From Oscillospiraceae bacterium (GTDB lineage Bacteria; Bacillota; Clostridia; Oscillospirales; CAG-272), in contig SVQV01000010.1 in NCBI GenBank assembly GCA_015065175.1, positions 1 through 36,296 of the forward strand: a stretch of DNA of 36,296 nt, in the 5' to 3' direction. The notes under the pieces were generated by a model, which was not told the origin of the DNA, searched no databases, and saw nothing but the letters and a program-made list of their open reading frames with translations. Positions 1-9,024 of the stretch are shown here, piece by piece. Position numbers and translations under genes: made by a program. Every line of letters begins with the position of its first letter. The stretch's first letter is position 1.

Positions 1-438
1 TTGGAGCTTCCTATAGATGATGACGGCGCAATGGAGATTGCAAAGCGTTCAAGAGGTACACCGAGAATAGCAAACAGGCTTCTGAAAAGATTACGTGACT
101 TCGCAATAGTAAAGGGTGACGGCACTATAACAAAGGAAATAGCCGAGTATGCGCTTGATATGCTCGAAATCGATGCGCTCGGTCTCGACAGCACCGACAG
201 AAAGATGCTTGAAGCTATTATAAAGTATTATAACGGAGGCCCTGTCGGTCTTGAAACTCTCGCCGCTACAACAGGTGAAGAAGCAGTAACTATAGAAGAC
301 GTATATGAGCCGTATCTTCTCCAACTTGGATTTTTAAGCAGGACTCCGAGAGGAAGATGCGCAACAAAATTAGCATATGACCATTTGGGTATTAAATACG
401 GCGGAAGCGCCGAACAACTAACTCTTGACGAAGAATAA
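1..438 (+). CDS. ruvB: Holliday junction branch migration DNA helicase RuvB, C-terminal part (truncated by window start)
   Basis: RuvB C-terminal signature: [73 protein letters not shown]. Confidence 0.95.
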   Translation: MELPIDDDGAMEIAKRSRGTPRIANRLLKRLRDFAIVKGDGTITKEIAEYALDMLEIDALGLDSTDRKMLEAIIKYYNGGPVGLETLAATTGEEAVTIEDVYEPYLLQLGFLSRTPRGRCATKLAYDHLGIKYGGSAEQLTLDEE

Positions 439-445
439 ATATTTA

Positions 446-484
446 AATGCAGGAATCTTCTGTTTTGAATCTTCCTGCATTTTG
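446..484 (+). terminator. Rho-independent-type terminator after ruvB
   Basis: Inverted repeat AAATGCAGGAA ... TTCCTGCATTT just after the ruvB stop. Confidence 0.75.
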
Positions 485-490
485 TATTAT

Positions 491-530
491 AAAAAAGACC
501 GCATGTAAACGGAAACGCATACATACGGTC
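491..530 (-). terminator. Terminator for the minus-strand Gfo/Idh gene
   Basis: Minus strand GACCGTATGT...ACATGCGGTC followed by TTTTTT; one mismatch in the 10-bp stem. Confidence 0.75.
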
Positions 531-558
531 AATATTATGAATTTTTATCTTACTGAAC

Positions 559-1875
559 TTATCTCTTATAACCGGGGAGGTCAACGAGCTTAAGTACATC
601 TACAGGAAGACCTGTAGCTATGGACTTGTTAGCAGCAATACCTGTAAGGATACTCATGCTACCGTCAACATAGGAAGCCGCTCTTTCATAAGGATCGTAT
701 TCGGGAACACCGAACAAATCGTTAAGAAGAACTGTATCTCCGCCGCCGTGTCCGCCAACGCCTTCCTCGATCGGAACCTGATAAGGCTCACCGAACATAG
801 GATAAACTGTGATCTTCTTACCTCTTACAACACCTTCCTGAGAAGAAGCGCCTGCGCCGTTTACATATACAGCCTCAATTACCTCGAGCTCGATACGACC
901 CTTAGTACCTGTGAAGGAAACGCGGAAGCCTTCCCAAGGAGAATAAGCATTGAGAGAATAAGACATCTGTACACCATTCTTATACTGAACGAGAACGTTC
1001 ATTGTATCTTCGATGCTGATATTGTCGCCGAATACGCTCTGATCACGAATATAACCGTCATCCTTCTCTGCGTTCAGATACAATCTTTCGAGATATCCGT
1101 TTCCGTCCATAACCAATGCAAAAGGATCGCCCTTAGCATTTTCCTGACCGTGAACACGGGAGTAGAACTTAGTAACTCCTCTTTCTTCTGCATTCTCACG
1201 TCCGTAGAACTTCAAATCACCGAAAGCGAATACACGAACGGGATAAGAATGGAGCCAGAAGTTAACCAAGTCGAAGTGGTGAGTGGATTTGTGAACAAGC
1301 AAACCGCCGCTGTTCTTCTTATCTCTGTGCCATCTGCGGAAGTAGTCAGCACCGTGAGAGGTATTGAGCAACCACTCAAAGTGAACCTGTGTAACCTTAC
1401 CTATAGTATCCTCCATAATAAGCTTACGCATCATTGTGTTGTGAGGAGCGTAACGGTAGTTAAATGTAACACGGAGGTTGCGGCCTGTGCGTTCGATACA
1501 GTCAATGATCTCCTGGCACTTAACTGCGTCAATCGTCATAGGCTTCTCAGAAATAACGTCGCAACCCATTTCCATGGCCTTGATGATATATCTGTGGTGT
1601 GTACGGTCGATCGAAGTAACGATAACGACATCGGGCTTCTGCTCCTCGATCATCTTCTCGAATTCATCAGCAGCATAAAGCGGAATGTCAGCAACGGGAG
1701 GAAGATTTGCCTGCTTGCAAAGTGTGTCAACAACCTCCTTAGCATATTCCATACGTGTGCGGTTAATATCGCAGAAACCTACATACTCTGCTGTATCACG
1801 GTAAGTTGTTGTGATAGCATTGTAATACATTCTTGCTCTACCGCCAAGACCTACATGAGCATACTTCTTTTTCAT
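559..1875 (-). CDS. Gfo/Idh/MocA family NAD(P)-dependent oxidoreductase
   Basis: N-terminal Rossmann region (YAHVGLGGRARMYYNAI), EKPMTIDAVKCQEIID, and a Gfo/Idh C-terminal domain (GGLLVHKSTHHFDLVNFWL). Confidence 0.93.
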   Translation of the reverse strand: MKKKYAHVGLGGRARMYYNAITTTYRDTAEYVGFCDINRTRMEYAKEVVDTLCKQANLPPVADIPLYAADEFEKMIEEQKPDVVIVTSIDRTHHRYIIKAMEMGCDVISEKPMTIDAVKCQEIIDCIERTGRNLRVTFNYRYAPHNTMMRKLIMEDTIGKVTQVHFEWLLNTSHGADYFRRWHRDKKNSGGLLVHKSTHHFDLVNFWLHSYPVRVFAFGDLKFYGRENAEERGVTKFYSRVHGQENAKGDPFALVMDGNGYLERLYLNAEKDDGYIRDQSVFGDNISIEDTMNVLVQYKNGVQMSYSLNAYSPWEGFRVSFTGTKGRIELEVIEAVYVNGAGASSQEGVVRGKKITVYPMFGEPYQVPIEEGVGGHGGGDTVLLNDLFGVPEYDPYERAASYVDGSMSILTGIAANKSIATGLPVDVLKLVDLPGYKR

Positions 1876-2033
1876 GTTTTTTACCCCTTTTTATTTTAAA
1901 TTTTGTCAAATCTCGATTTCTTTCGATCTGACATGCTTATGCAACTATATTTTATCATATATGCGATATAAAAATATAGTAATTTATTTCTTTGTTAAAA
2001 GCTATTTTTAGTACTATATTTTCATTTTTTCTC

Positions 2034-2062
2034 TTGACTTTTCATTTTATCAGGTTTATAAT
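2034..2062 (+). promoter_or_regulatory. Sigma-A-type promoter for the AraC-family gene
   Basis: TTGACT (2034-2039), 17-nt spacer, TATAAT (2057-2062), about 30 nt before the ATG at 2093. Confidence 0.7.
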
Positions 2063-2092
2063 AGAACTATAATAACAATTGAGGAAAAAATT

Positions 2093-2917
2093 ATGGAAGA
2101 CAAAATAAACGGTTTTAAAATTTCAAAGTATTTTTCGACTTCACAAATGTACGATTATCATACTCATTCCAACTATGAATTGTATTATGCTATAGAAAAA
2201 CGCGAATGTCATATTGACAGCAGATACTGCAAGCTTTTAGAGGGAGACATACTTATAATTCCGCCTAACACTCTGCATAGAATGCATGGCGAAGCGGGAC
2301 TTCGCACACTTTGCGAATTCTCTAAGAATTTCATTTCCGTATACTTCTCTTCCGACATCATCTCTTCTATTGAAATTTTACAGGAAGCCTCGCTTATACG
2401 TCCGGGTGAATTTTTGAAATCTTATATTGCTCAAGCAATGGACGATCTTTTACACAAATACGAGGAAGGAAAAGAGGGCGCAGAATACTTTGCATGTGGG
2501 CTGATATCTCTTTTGCTTTTCCTTTCAAAAAACAAAGAAACACACATTCCTATAGAATATGATGACAAAAAATTCGGAGAAATAATTACATATATACACT
2601 CAAACTATTCCGAAATTTCGGGTATTGATGATATAATATCCAAAACAGGTATTTCAAAAGGAGTTCTGTTCCGACTTTTTAAAAAGCATTTCGATATCTC
2701 TCCGATAACCTATATCAATTCCGTAAAAATCCAAAAGGCATGTAATCTGCTTGCGGATAAAAATCTGAATATAACAGAGGTCGCTCTAAAATGCGGCTTC
2801 AATTCCTGCACATATTTTGACAGAATATTCAGAAACACCGTAAAAAAAACACCAGCCGATTACAGACGCGCTCTCTATTCCAAAAATTCCACACGCCTTG
2901 AATTTTTTGTAAACTGA
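2093..2917 (+). CDS. AraC family transcriptional regulator (cupin N-terminal sensor, HTH_18 C-terminus)
   Basis: Cupin-like N-terminus (YDYHTHSNYELYYAIE...GDILIIPPNTLHRM) and AraC HTH (NITEVALKCGFNSCTYFDRIFRNTVKKTPADYRR); GAGGA RBS. Confidence 0.94.
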   Translation: MEDKINGFKISKYFSTSQMYDYHTHSNYELYYAIEKRECHIDSRYCKLLEGDILIIPPNTLHRMHGEAGLRTLCEFSKNFISVYFSSDIISSIEILQEASLIRPGEFLKSYIAQAMDDLLHKYEEGKEGAEYFACGLISLLLFLSKNKETHIPIEYDDKKFGEIITYIHSNYSEISGIDDIISKTGISKGVLFRLFKKHFDISPITYINSVKIQKACNLLADKNLNITEVALKCGFNSCTYFDRIFRNTVKKTPADYRRALYSKNSTRLEFFVN

Positions 2918-2923
2918 AAAAAG

Positions 2924-2968
2924 CTCCTTGCAACAAGTTACGCTAAATGCGCAAGCGCTGCAAGGAGT
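2924..2968. terminator. Bidirectional terminator between convergent genes
   Basis: CTCCTTGCA ... TGCAAGGAG; flanked on the left by an A-run (minus-strand U tract) and on the right by a T-rich stretch. Confidence 0.7.
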
Positions 2969-2986
2969 ATTTATTTTATATTTTAA

Positions 2987-3658
2987 TCAAAAAACATATA
3001 TAAGGCGTTTTGCCTGTTTAAGAAGTCTTTTTCTGATTGAGAAATAGCAATGCTCATGCATAACTATAATATTTTCGGAAAGGACCTTAGTGTTGAGAAA
3101 AAGTATATTTTTTATTCCCATAATTTTAATTGGATATGGAATGACTATTATTACAGTATAGTTTTTTGCAAAATCAGATATATTTCTAAAAAAGAAGCGA
3201 CTGAGGTCCCGTCCTCTGAAAAAAACAATAATGTCCTTATTATTGATATAAGGCTTTATTTCTGCTTTTTTGTATTTCAAATTTATGCGAATTATAAGCG
3301 CAATTATAAAAAGAAAGAACAAGAGTATAGGCAAGATCACGAGCGCCGCTACCGCGGCAATCAGAAGCAAAGCACTTGCCTGTATCCATGCGACAGAAAC
3401 AAACAAGATCCTGAAAAAGCGCATTATAAATATAAATGGTTTAAAAAAAGCATTTACTTTAGAGTACCTTTTATATGGGGAGGTTCGTCGCAGGGCATTC
3501 AAAAGAAAAGCAAAATATCCTCCTTCGCCATGTGCTTGAACATTCTCGAGAGAGGCTTCAAAAATCAATTCTGCCGAGCTTTTTGATGCATTTTTTCTGT
3601 TTTCCTTTGGCGTCTCTTTTTCCTTTTTATTCTGTTTTGCTCGCTTGTTCTTCCCCAT
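2987..3658 (-). CDS. Hypothetical protein with Lys/Arg-rich N-terminus and a hydrophobic hairpin
   Basis: Overlaps the 3' end of the QueG-like gene by 32 nt in another frame; hydrophobic segment IQASALLLIAAVAALVILPILLFFLFIIALII; no family recognised. Confidence 0.7.
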   Translation of the reverse strand: MGKNKRAKQNKKEKETPKENRKNASKSSAELIFEASLENVQAHGEGGYFAFLLNALRRTSPYKRYSKVNAFFKPFIFIMRFFRILFVSVAWIQASALLLIAAVAALVILPILLFFLFIIALIIRINLKYKKAEIKPYINNKDIIVFFRGRDLSRFFFRNISDFAKNYTVIIVIPYPIKIMGIKNILFLNTKVLSENIIVMHEHCYFSIRKRLLKQAKRLIYVF

Positions 3659-4484
3659 TTTCCGCTTTAGCCTTTTCGGTCAAAATAAGATTTCTTCTTA
3701 TTGTTTCCCGTTTACGCCAAGCATATGCGCGCTGATTGAAATCTTCATCGGTCATATTATCTATAGTGTCGTATGTAAGAGTGTGTATTCTATCCTCATA
3801 AAAAAACTTTATTGGAGTTTGAACAGTTCCGCTTTTAAGAGCCGCTTCAGTATAGGGGCATACGTTTTGACAAATATCGCACCCCCATACAGTATTGTTC
3901 TCAATCATAACAGAAAGCTCTTGATCATTTAGTTCGCCTTTTTTCTGTGTTATTGCGGAAAGACACGACTTGCTGTAATCGATCAATACTCCTGTCGGGC
4001 AAGCCTTTTTGCATTTTTCACATTTAATGCAATGTTTTATGTTTTCTGCCGAGATATAACCTAATATTTTTGCATCTATGTCGGTGAACACATCACCTAT
4101 AAAAACAAAAGAAGAATACTTTTTATTAATTATAAGTCCGTTTTCTCCAATAACGCCAAGCCCGCATTTTGCCGCGGCTTCAAGCTCATATATCGGAGAA
4201 TGATCCGCGAAGCCGTATGCTTTGTTTTGCGGAAACTCTTTTTTTAATACATTTGATAGCTTTTCAAAAAGCTGCTTCATAAACAGATGATAGTCCTTTG
4301 AAACTGCATACTTGGATATGTTACTTCCTTCCTGTGTATAGTAAGGAACCAAAAAGCAAATTACGCTCTTAGGAATAAATTCTTTAAAAAGATATTCCTT
4401 CTGTATTTTGCATTCTTCTATAGGCAATACACCGTAAAATTCAATATTTTCTTTTTTGAAAAAATTCGAGAGTAATTCAAGCAT
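3627..4484 (-). CDS. QueG-like 4Fe-4S double-cluster protein (epoxyqueuosine reductase family, short form)
   Basis: ADHSPIYELEAAAKCGLGVIGENGLIIN plus CIKCEKCKKACPTG and CDICQNVCPYTE clusters. The ORF extends upstream to 4538; MLELLSNFF (4484) is taken as the likely start. Confidence 0.85.
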   Translation of the reverse strand: MLELLSNFFKKENIEFYGVLPIEECKIQKEYLFKEFIPKSVICFLVPYYTQEGSNISKYAVSKDYHLFMKQLFEKLSNVLKKEFPQNKAYGFADHSPIYELEAAAKCGLGVIGENGLIINKKYSSFVFIGDVFTDIDAKILGYISAENIKHCIKCEKCKKACPTGVLIDYSKSCLSAITQKKGELNDQELSVMIENNTVWGCDICQNVCPYTEAALKSGTVQTPIKFFYEDRIHTLTYDTIDNMTDEDFNQRAYAWRKRETIRRNLILTEKAKAENGEEQASKTE

Positions 4485-4552
4485 TTTTTTACATCCATAT
4501 TTTTTGTTTATTATACAACGAAAAAAATATTTTTTCAATACTTCACCCGTTT

Positions 4553-4915
4553 TTATTTTTTGGATTTACAAAAAAAAGTCACGAGCGATAACGCTATCAA
4601 TATTCCTCCGAATATTTTTCGTATAATTATTGGACTTATAAACGGTAGAATATGACTCCCGAGCAAAACTCCTCCAACTCCGAACACGGAAATAAATATT
4701 AAAATTTTTATATTTATTCTCTTTTTAAAAAGATTGACCGCAATCGACGCCAGCGCCGCATAAATAAAAAAAGCAAGATTAAGTCCTTGTGCCATTATTT
4801 GCTCTGCGTGGCGCACAAGTGTCATATATACTAAAAACAACCCACCGCTCCCTACGCCGAGTCCTGTTAATACGCCGATAAGAAGCGAAACTATAAAATC
4901 AATTAAAGCGTTCAT
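4553..4915 (-). CDS. TSUP (TauE/SafE) family half-size membrane transporter protein
   Basis: GVLTGLGVGSGGLFLVYM motif, hydrophobic protein of 120 aa; overlaps upstream TSUP gene by ATGA (4912-4915). Confidence 0.85.
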   Translation of the reverse strand: MNALIDFIVSLLIGVLTGLGVGSGGLFLVYMTLVRHAEQIMAQGLNLAFFIYAALASIAVNLFKKRINIKILIFISVFGVGGVLLGSHILPFISPIIIRKIFGGILIALSLVTFFCKSKK

Positions 4916-5283
4916 ATAAACATTCTGACCCCCGAATAAAGCATAATTGCGGCAAAAATGATCTTTAAATGCTTGGTTTTTACCGTTCCGAGAAGAAGCG
5001 CTCCAACTCCTCCGCCGATAAGCGCGGGCAATACATACGGAAAGGAGTCTCTCAAATCAAACATATCCTTTTTTACGTAGGAATAAACAGAAATCAGCGA
5101 AAATATAAATATTGCCGCATTTGTAAGCGCAAAGCTGTTTCGTATGCCCTCCTTACCGTAATACCACTGTAAAGCAAAAACCAAAATTATACCGCCGCCG
5201 GCACCGACAAGTGAATTTATTATCCCTGCAAAAAAAGCGGCAAGAGCAAGTAAAATGCATCTTACCCATTTTTTATTTTCCAT
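4912..5283 (-). CDS. TSUP (TauE/SafE) family half-size membrane transporter protein
   Basis: GIINSLVGAGGGIILVFALQ motif. Start set at ATG 5283, preceded by an AAAGGA RBS, rather than the 5370 ORF start. Confidence 0.85.
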   Translation of the reverse strand: MENKKWVRCILLALAAFFAGIINSLVGAGGGIILVFALQWYYGKEGIRNSFALTNAAIFIFSLISVYSYVKKDMFDLRDSFPYVLPALIGGGVGALLLGTVKTKHLKIIFAAIMLYSGVRMFI

Positions 5284-5360
5284 ATAACTATATTTCCTTT
5301 GTAAAAAAATCTTAAATTTGCATAAAAATACGCAAAACCTCTTGTTTTTTCTCTCTGTTT

Positions 5361-5389
5361 TTGATATCATATTTAGTGTAATATAAAAT
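5361..5389 (+). promoter_or_regulatory. Candidate sigma-A promoter for ftsK
   Basis: TTGATA (5361-5366), 17-nt spacer, TAAAAT (5384-5389). Confidence 0.5.
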
Positions 5390-5470
5390 GCTGTTTTTAT
5401 CCTAATTTTGTTTTAAAACAAACACATTTTCTTAAAATAAATACAGATCTGTAAAAAGAAAGGACATACA

Positions 5471-8455
5471 ATGGATTATCAGGAAGATAACAAAAAAGAA
5501 AAATCGACATTCAATGAAAATACGTCAGAAGATACTGTTGTTACTCCAAAAAGAAGAAAACAAAATCCTTCACAGGAACAAACAACTTCGAAAAATATTT
5601 CAAGACGAAACGAGGGTGCTTCTAAAAACGATTCTGGCCGTAAGCACGCTTCTGCTCGTACAGATAAAAATCAATATACTTTTTTCAGGACGATGTCCGA
5701 TCCTGACAGCGCATTCAATATAGCAATGACATATGTTTTTGCTTTTGTTGCCGTATATTTTGCATTCTGCATTTTCTCTGAAGCGGGAGCGTTGGGAAGT
5801 CTTATAAGATTTTTATGCTTCGGTCTTTTCTCTTTTTCCACATATGCTATTCCGCTTTTCCTCCTTTTGCAAGGAATAACCTGGAGACACGATATAAGAA
5901 ACAGAACGCTTTTGAGAAAAACTGTTTCTACATTTGTAGCTTTACTGTTTCTCTCATCACTGTTCTATTTAAAGGACAATTTTTTACACGGCGCATCATT
6001 TGACAGCGCATCCGAATTTTTGAGAATGTTCTTTGATTGGGATGACCCAAAGGGCGCCGCTAACGGCGGAGGGCTTTTTGGAAGTCTCCTCGGCTGGGGT
6101 CTTTACAGCGTATTCGGAAAAGTCGGCACTATTTTGATTTTTGCCCTTGTTATACTATTATATCTAATTTTCTTTTTTAATTTCAATCCAAAAGCATTTG
6201 TTCTTAAGACCTATAAATATTTCAAGCTGAGGGCTCAGATCGGCAAAGGCAAGAGAGATGCTAAAAGGCTGTCCAAGGAGGAACAAAGAAAAACTGATAT
6301 CGAAAAAGAGGAAGAAGAAAACAGAAAGATCTCCGCTGCTGAATTCGATCCCTTGTCCGAACCCAAGCCTCCCGCAAGAGTGCAGGCAAAAAGGGTTGTA
6401 CATGCAAAGGCAGCAACCAATTCTCCTCTGCCGATGCCGCAGAACAAACCTACACAACAGCACAAGCCCGCATCTGAAATAAAGCCCGATGAAGAAAAGC
6501 ATGAAAGATTTAAAAATGCATTTTCCGATTACACTATCACAGACGGCACGATAAAGAGCCGTGAGACTTCCGAATCAACCGAAGAATTGGCAAAAAAGAA
6601 ATTAAACAGCACCGAAGGTGTTAGCAGTTCTTCTATTGATGAGCTTGCGCACGACAGGAGTCCGTTTACACAGGGAGACGAAGACCCTGACGATGTTCCG
6701 AATTTCAAAAAATCAGCAGGTGCATCTAAATCTGCCGAAATTGACCTCGATGACGATGATGACGATGCCGCATCGCAAAGCTTCGATGACATCAAGAAAT
6801 TAACTAAAATTGAAAGCACTCCCGACAAGAAAAGCATTCCCGTTCCAAACCCGAGGGTGGTAAAGGTTAGCGATTCGATTTTGGAAACAAGCGCTGACGA
6901 GGATGCAGACGAGCAGGATGAAATCATTTCTGCAAAAAACAGAGCATCGGAGGCTCCAAGCCTTCCGAAATATATCTTCCCGCCCTTATCCTTGCTTGAA
7001 AAATCAAGTACGCTTCACGGGGCATCGGTAGATGCGGATAGCGATCCTATAGCTATAACGCTTCGCCAGACTCTCAGAAACTTTAACGTAAATACCACTG
7101 TAAGTAACATTTCAAGAGGACCGAGAATTACGAGATATGAGCTTGTCCCCGACACAGGCATACGTATCAGAGCAATAGCAAATCTGGTAGACGATATTTC
7201 TATGGCACTCGCTACCGCAGGCATAAGAATAGAAGCTCCTATCCCGGGTAAAGCGGCAGTTGGCGTTGAGGTTCCTAACGCTTCACCTACTACTGTAAGA
7301 CTTCGCTCTCTTTTGGATAACGAAGCCTTCAAATCCGCTCCCGCAAAAACAACTATATGCTTGGGCGCAGATATCGGCGGTGATGCAGTATATGCAGATA
7401 TTGCAAAAATGCCTCATATGCTTATTGCCGGCGCAACCGGTATGGGTAAATCCGTATGTATAAACACAATAATTACCAGTATATTATATAAGGCACGTCC
7501 CGACGAAGTAAAGCTTATCCTTGTAGACCCCAAAAAGGTTGAATTGAATGTCTATAGCGGAATCCCGCACCTTCTCATCCCCGTTGTAAGCGATCCGTCT
7601 CAAGCGGCAGGCGCTCTTGCCTGGGCTGTAAATGAGATGGAAAGCAGATTTGACAGGATAGAGGCTGAGGGAGTCAGAAATATAAAGGGTTACAACAAAG
7701 CTATAGAAGGCGATCCCTCAAAGGAGCCCATGTGTCAGATAGTAATAATCATAGACGAGCTTGCAGATTTGATGATGAGCAGTCCCGACTCCGTAGAGAC
7801 CTCTATATGCCGTATTGCCCAGAAAGCGCGCGCTGCGGGAATACATCTGATTATTGGTACTCAGCGTCCGTCTGTTGATGTAATAACAGGCTTGATCAAG
7901 GCAAACATTCCTTCAAGAATCGCATTCCACGTTTCATCTCAGATAGACTCACGTACAATTCTTGATACCGCAGGCGCTGAAAAGCTCTTGAATAACGGTG
8001 ATATGCTGTTCTACCCCGCAGGTATCCCAAAGCCGAGACGTATACAGGGCGCATTTGTTGACGATGATGAAGTCGAACGTGTAACAACCTTCTTGAAAAA
8101 GAATTCAAAGGGCGCAACATATGACGATAACGTCCTTGAAGAAATCAAGAAGGCGGCAGAAAAATGCGCACAGAACGGAAAGCGAAAGAGTGACTCCGAC
8201 GGTGATGACGGAAGCATTGACGGTATACTCGACGATCCCAAATTCAATGCGGCTATAGATGTCGCGTTTGAAGCAAACAAGATCTCAACATCCTTGCTTC
8301 AAAGAAAGCTTTCTATCGGTTTCGGAAGAGCCGCGAAATACATTGACGCTATGTGCGATCTCGGAATCGTAAGTGAGCCTGACGGTCAAAAACCGAGAGA
8401 GGTTCTTATGACAAGAAGTGAATATTATGAGCGTAAGAACAGACACGAAGAATAA
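5471..8455 (+). CDS. ftsK: DNA translocase FtsK/SpoIIIE
   Basis: N-terminal TM segments, long charged linker, FtsK motor (HMLIAGATGMGKSVCINTII, ILVDPKKVELNVY, IIIDELADLMM, GTQRPSVDVITGLIKANIPSRIAF) and C-terminal winged-helix gamma domain. Confidence 0.98.
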   Translation: MDYQEDNKKEKSTFNENTSEDTVVTPKRRKQNPSQEQTTSKNISRRNEGASKNDSGRKHASARTDKNQYTFFRTMSDPDSAFNIAMTYVFAFVAVYFAFCIFSEAGALGSLIRFLCFGLFSFSTYAIPLFLLLQGITWRHDIRNRTLLRKTVSTFVALLFLSSLFYLKDNFLHGASFDSASEFLRMFFDWDDPKGAANGGGLFGSLLGWGLYSVFGKVGTILIFALVILLYLIFFFNFNPKAFVLKTYKYFKLRAQIGKGKRDAKRLSKEEQRKTDIEKEEEENRKISAAEFDPLSEPKPPARVQAKRVVHAKAATNSPLPMPQNKPTQQHKPASEIKPDEEKHERFKNAFSDYTITDGTIKSRETSESTEELAKKKLNSTEGVSSSSIDELAHDRSPFTQGDEDPDDVPNFKKSAGASKSAEIDLDDDDDDAASQSFDDIKKLTKIESTPDKKSIPVPNPRVVKVSDSILETSADEDADEQDEIISAKNRASEAPSLPKYIFPPLSLLEKSSTLHGASVDADSDPIAITLRQTLRNFNVNTTVSNISRGPRITRYELVPDTGIRIRAIANLVDDISMALATAGIRIEAPIPGKAAVGVEVPNASPTTVRLRSLLDNEAFKSAPAKTTICLGADIGGDAVYADIAKMPHMLIAGATGMGKSVCINTIITSILYKARPDEVKLILVDPKKVELNVYSGIPHLLIPVVSDPSQAAGALAWAVNEMESRFDRIEAEGVRNIKGYNKAIEGDPSKEPMCQIVIIIDELADLMMSSPDSVETSICRIAQKARAAGIHLIIGTQRPSVDVITGLIKANIPSRIAFHVSSQIDSRTILDTAGAEKLLNNGDMLFYPAGIPKPRRIQGAFVDDDEVERVTTFLKKNSKGATYDDNVLEEIKKAAEKCAQNGKRKSDSDGDDGSIDGILDDPKFNAAIDVAFEANKISTSLLQRKLSIGFGRAAKYIDAMCDLGIVSEPDGQKPREVLMTRSEYYERKNRHEE

Positions 8456-8478
8456 AAATTCAAAGGAGATATAAAACT

Positions 8479-9024
8479 ATGGTTTATGTATTGCTTGCAG
8501 ACGGATGCGAAGAAATAGAGGCGCTCTGCCCTGTAGATGTTTTGCGCAGAGGCGGATGTGATGTGACTACTGTCGGAATTACAGGAAAGATAGTCACAGG
8601 CTCTCATGGAATAAAAATAGAAGCCGACATTCTTCCCGAAGAGGTAGGAAACGATATTGAATTAGTTGTTCTCCCGGGCGGGCTTCCCGGCTCTGATAAT
8701 CTTGATGCTTCTCCGTATGCTGACAAATTTATAGAAACAGCCAACAAAAACGGAGGCAGAATAGCCGCAATATGCGCTGCCCCCTATATTCTCGGCAAGC
8801 GCGGTCTTTTAAAAGGAAAGAAGGCAACCTGCTACCCGAGCGATAAGTTTATCTCGCAGTTAGACGGAGCCGATTATACAGCAGAATCCGTTGTTACCGA
8901 CGGAAATATTACAACAGGTGCAGGAATGGGTGTCTCCTTTAAATTTGCTTGCGAGCTTCTAAAGCTTTTAAAGGGCGCTGAGGTAGCAAACAATATTGCA
9001 CAAGGCGCTCTCATAAGCAAATGA
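8479..9024 (+). CDS. DJ-1/PfpI (YajL-like) family protein
   Basis: DGCEEIEALCPVDVLRRGG, LPGGLPGSDNL, and nucleophile elbow IAAICAAPYILG. Confidence 0.93.
   Translation: MVYVLLADGCEEIEALCPVDVLRRGGCDVTTVGITGKIVTGSHGIKIEADILPEEVGNDIELVVLPGGLPGSDNLDASPYADKFIETANKNGGRIAAICAAPYILGKRGLLKGKKATCYPSDKFISQLDGADYTAESVVTDGNITTGAGMGVSFKFACELLKLLKGAEVANNIAQGALISK

Noticed and set aside
748-1899. 383-aa plus-strand ORF as a real gene
   Set aside because: Fully antisense to a clear Gfo/Idh/MocA gene; the translation is Cys/Ile/Val-rich with no recognisable domain and no convincing RBS.
3050-3586. 178-aa plus-strand ORF opposite the hypothetical membrane protein
   Set aside because: Composition rich in Lys/Tyr/Cys without domain; the minus-strand ORF has a coupled start, plausible TM segments and a downstream terminator.
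6740-6790. Short GATGACGATGATGACGATG repeat in ftsK as a functional repeat
   Set aside because: Encodes an Asp run in the variable FtsK linker; simple low-complexity coding sequence.
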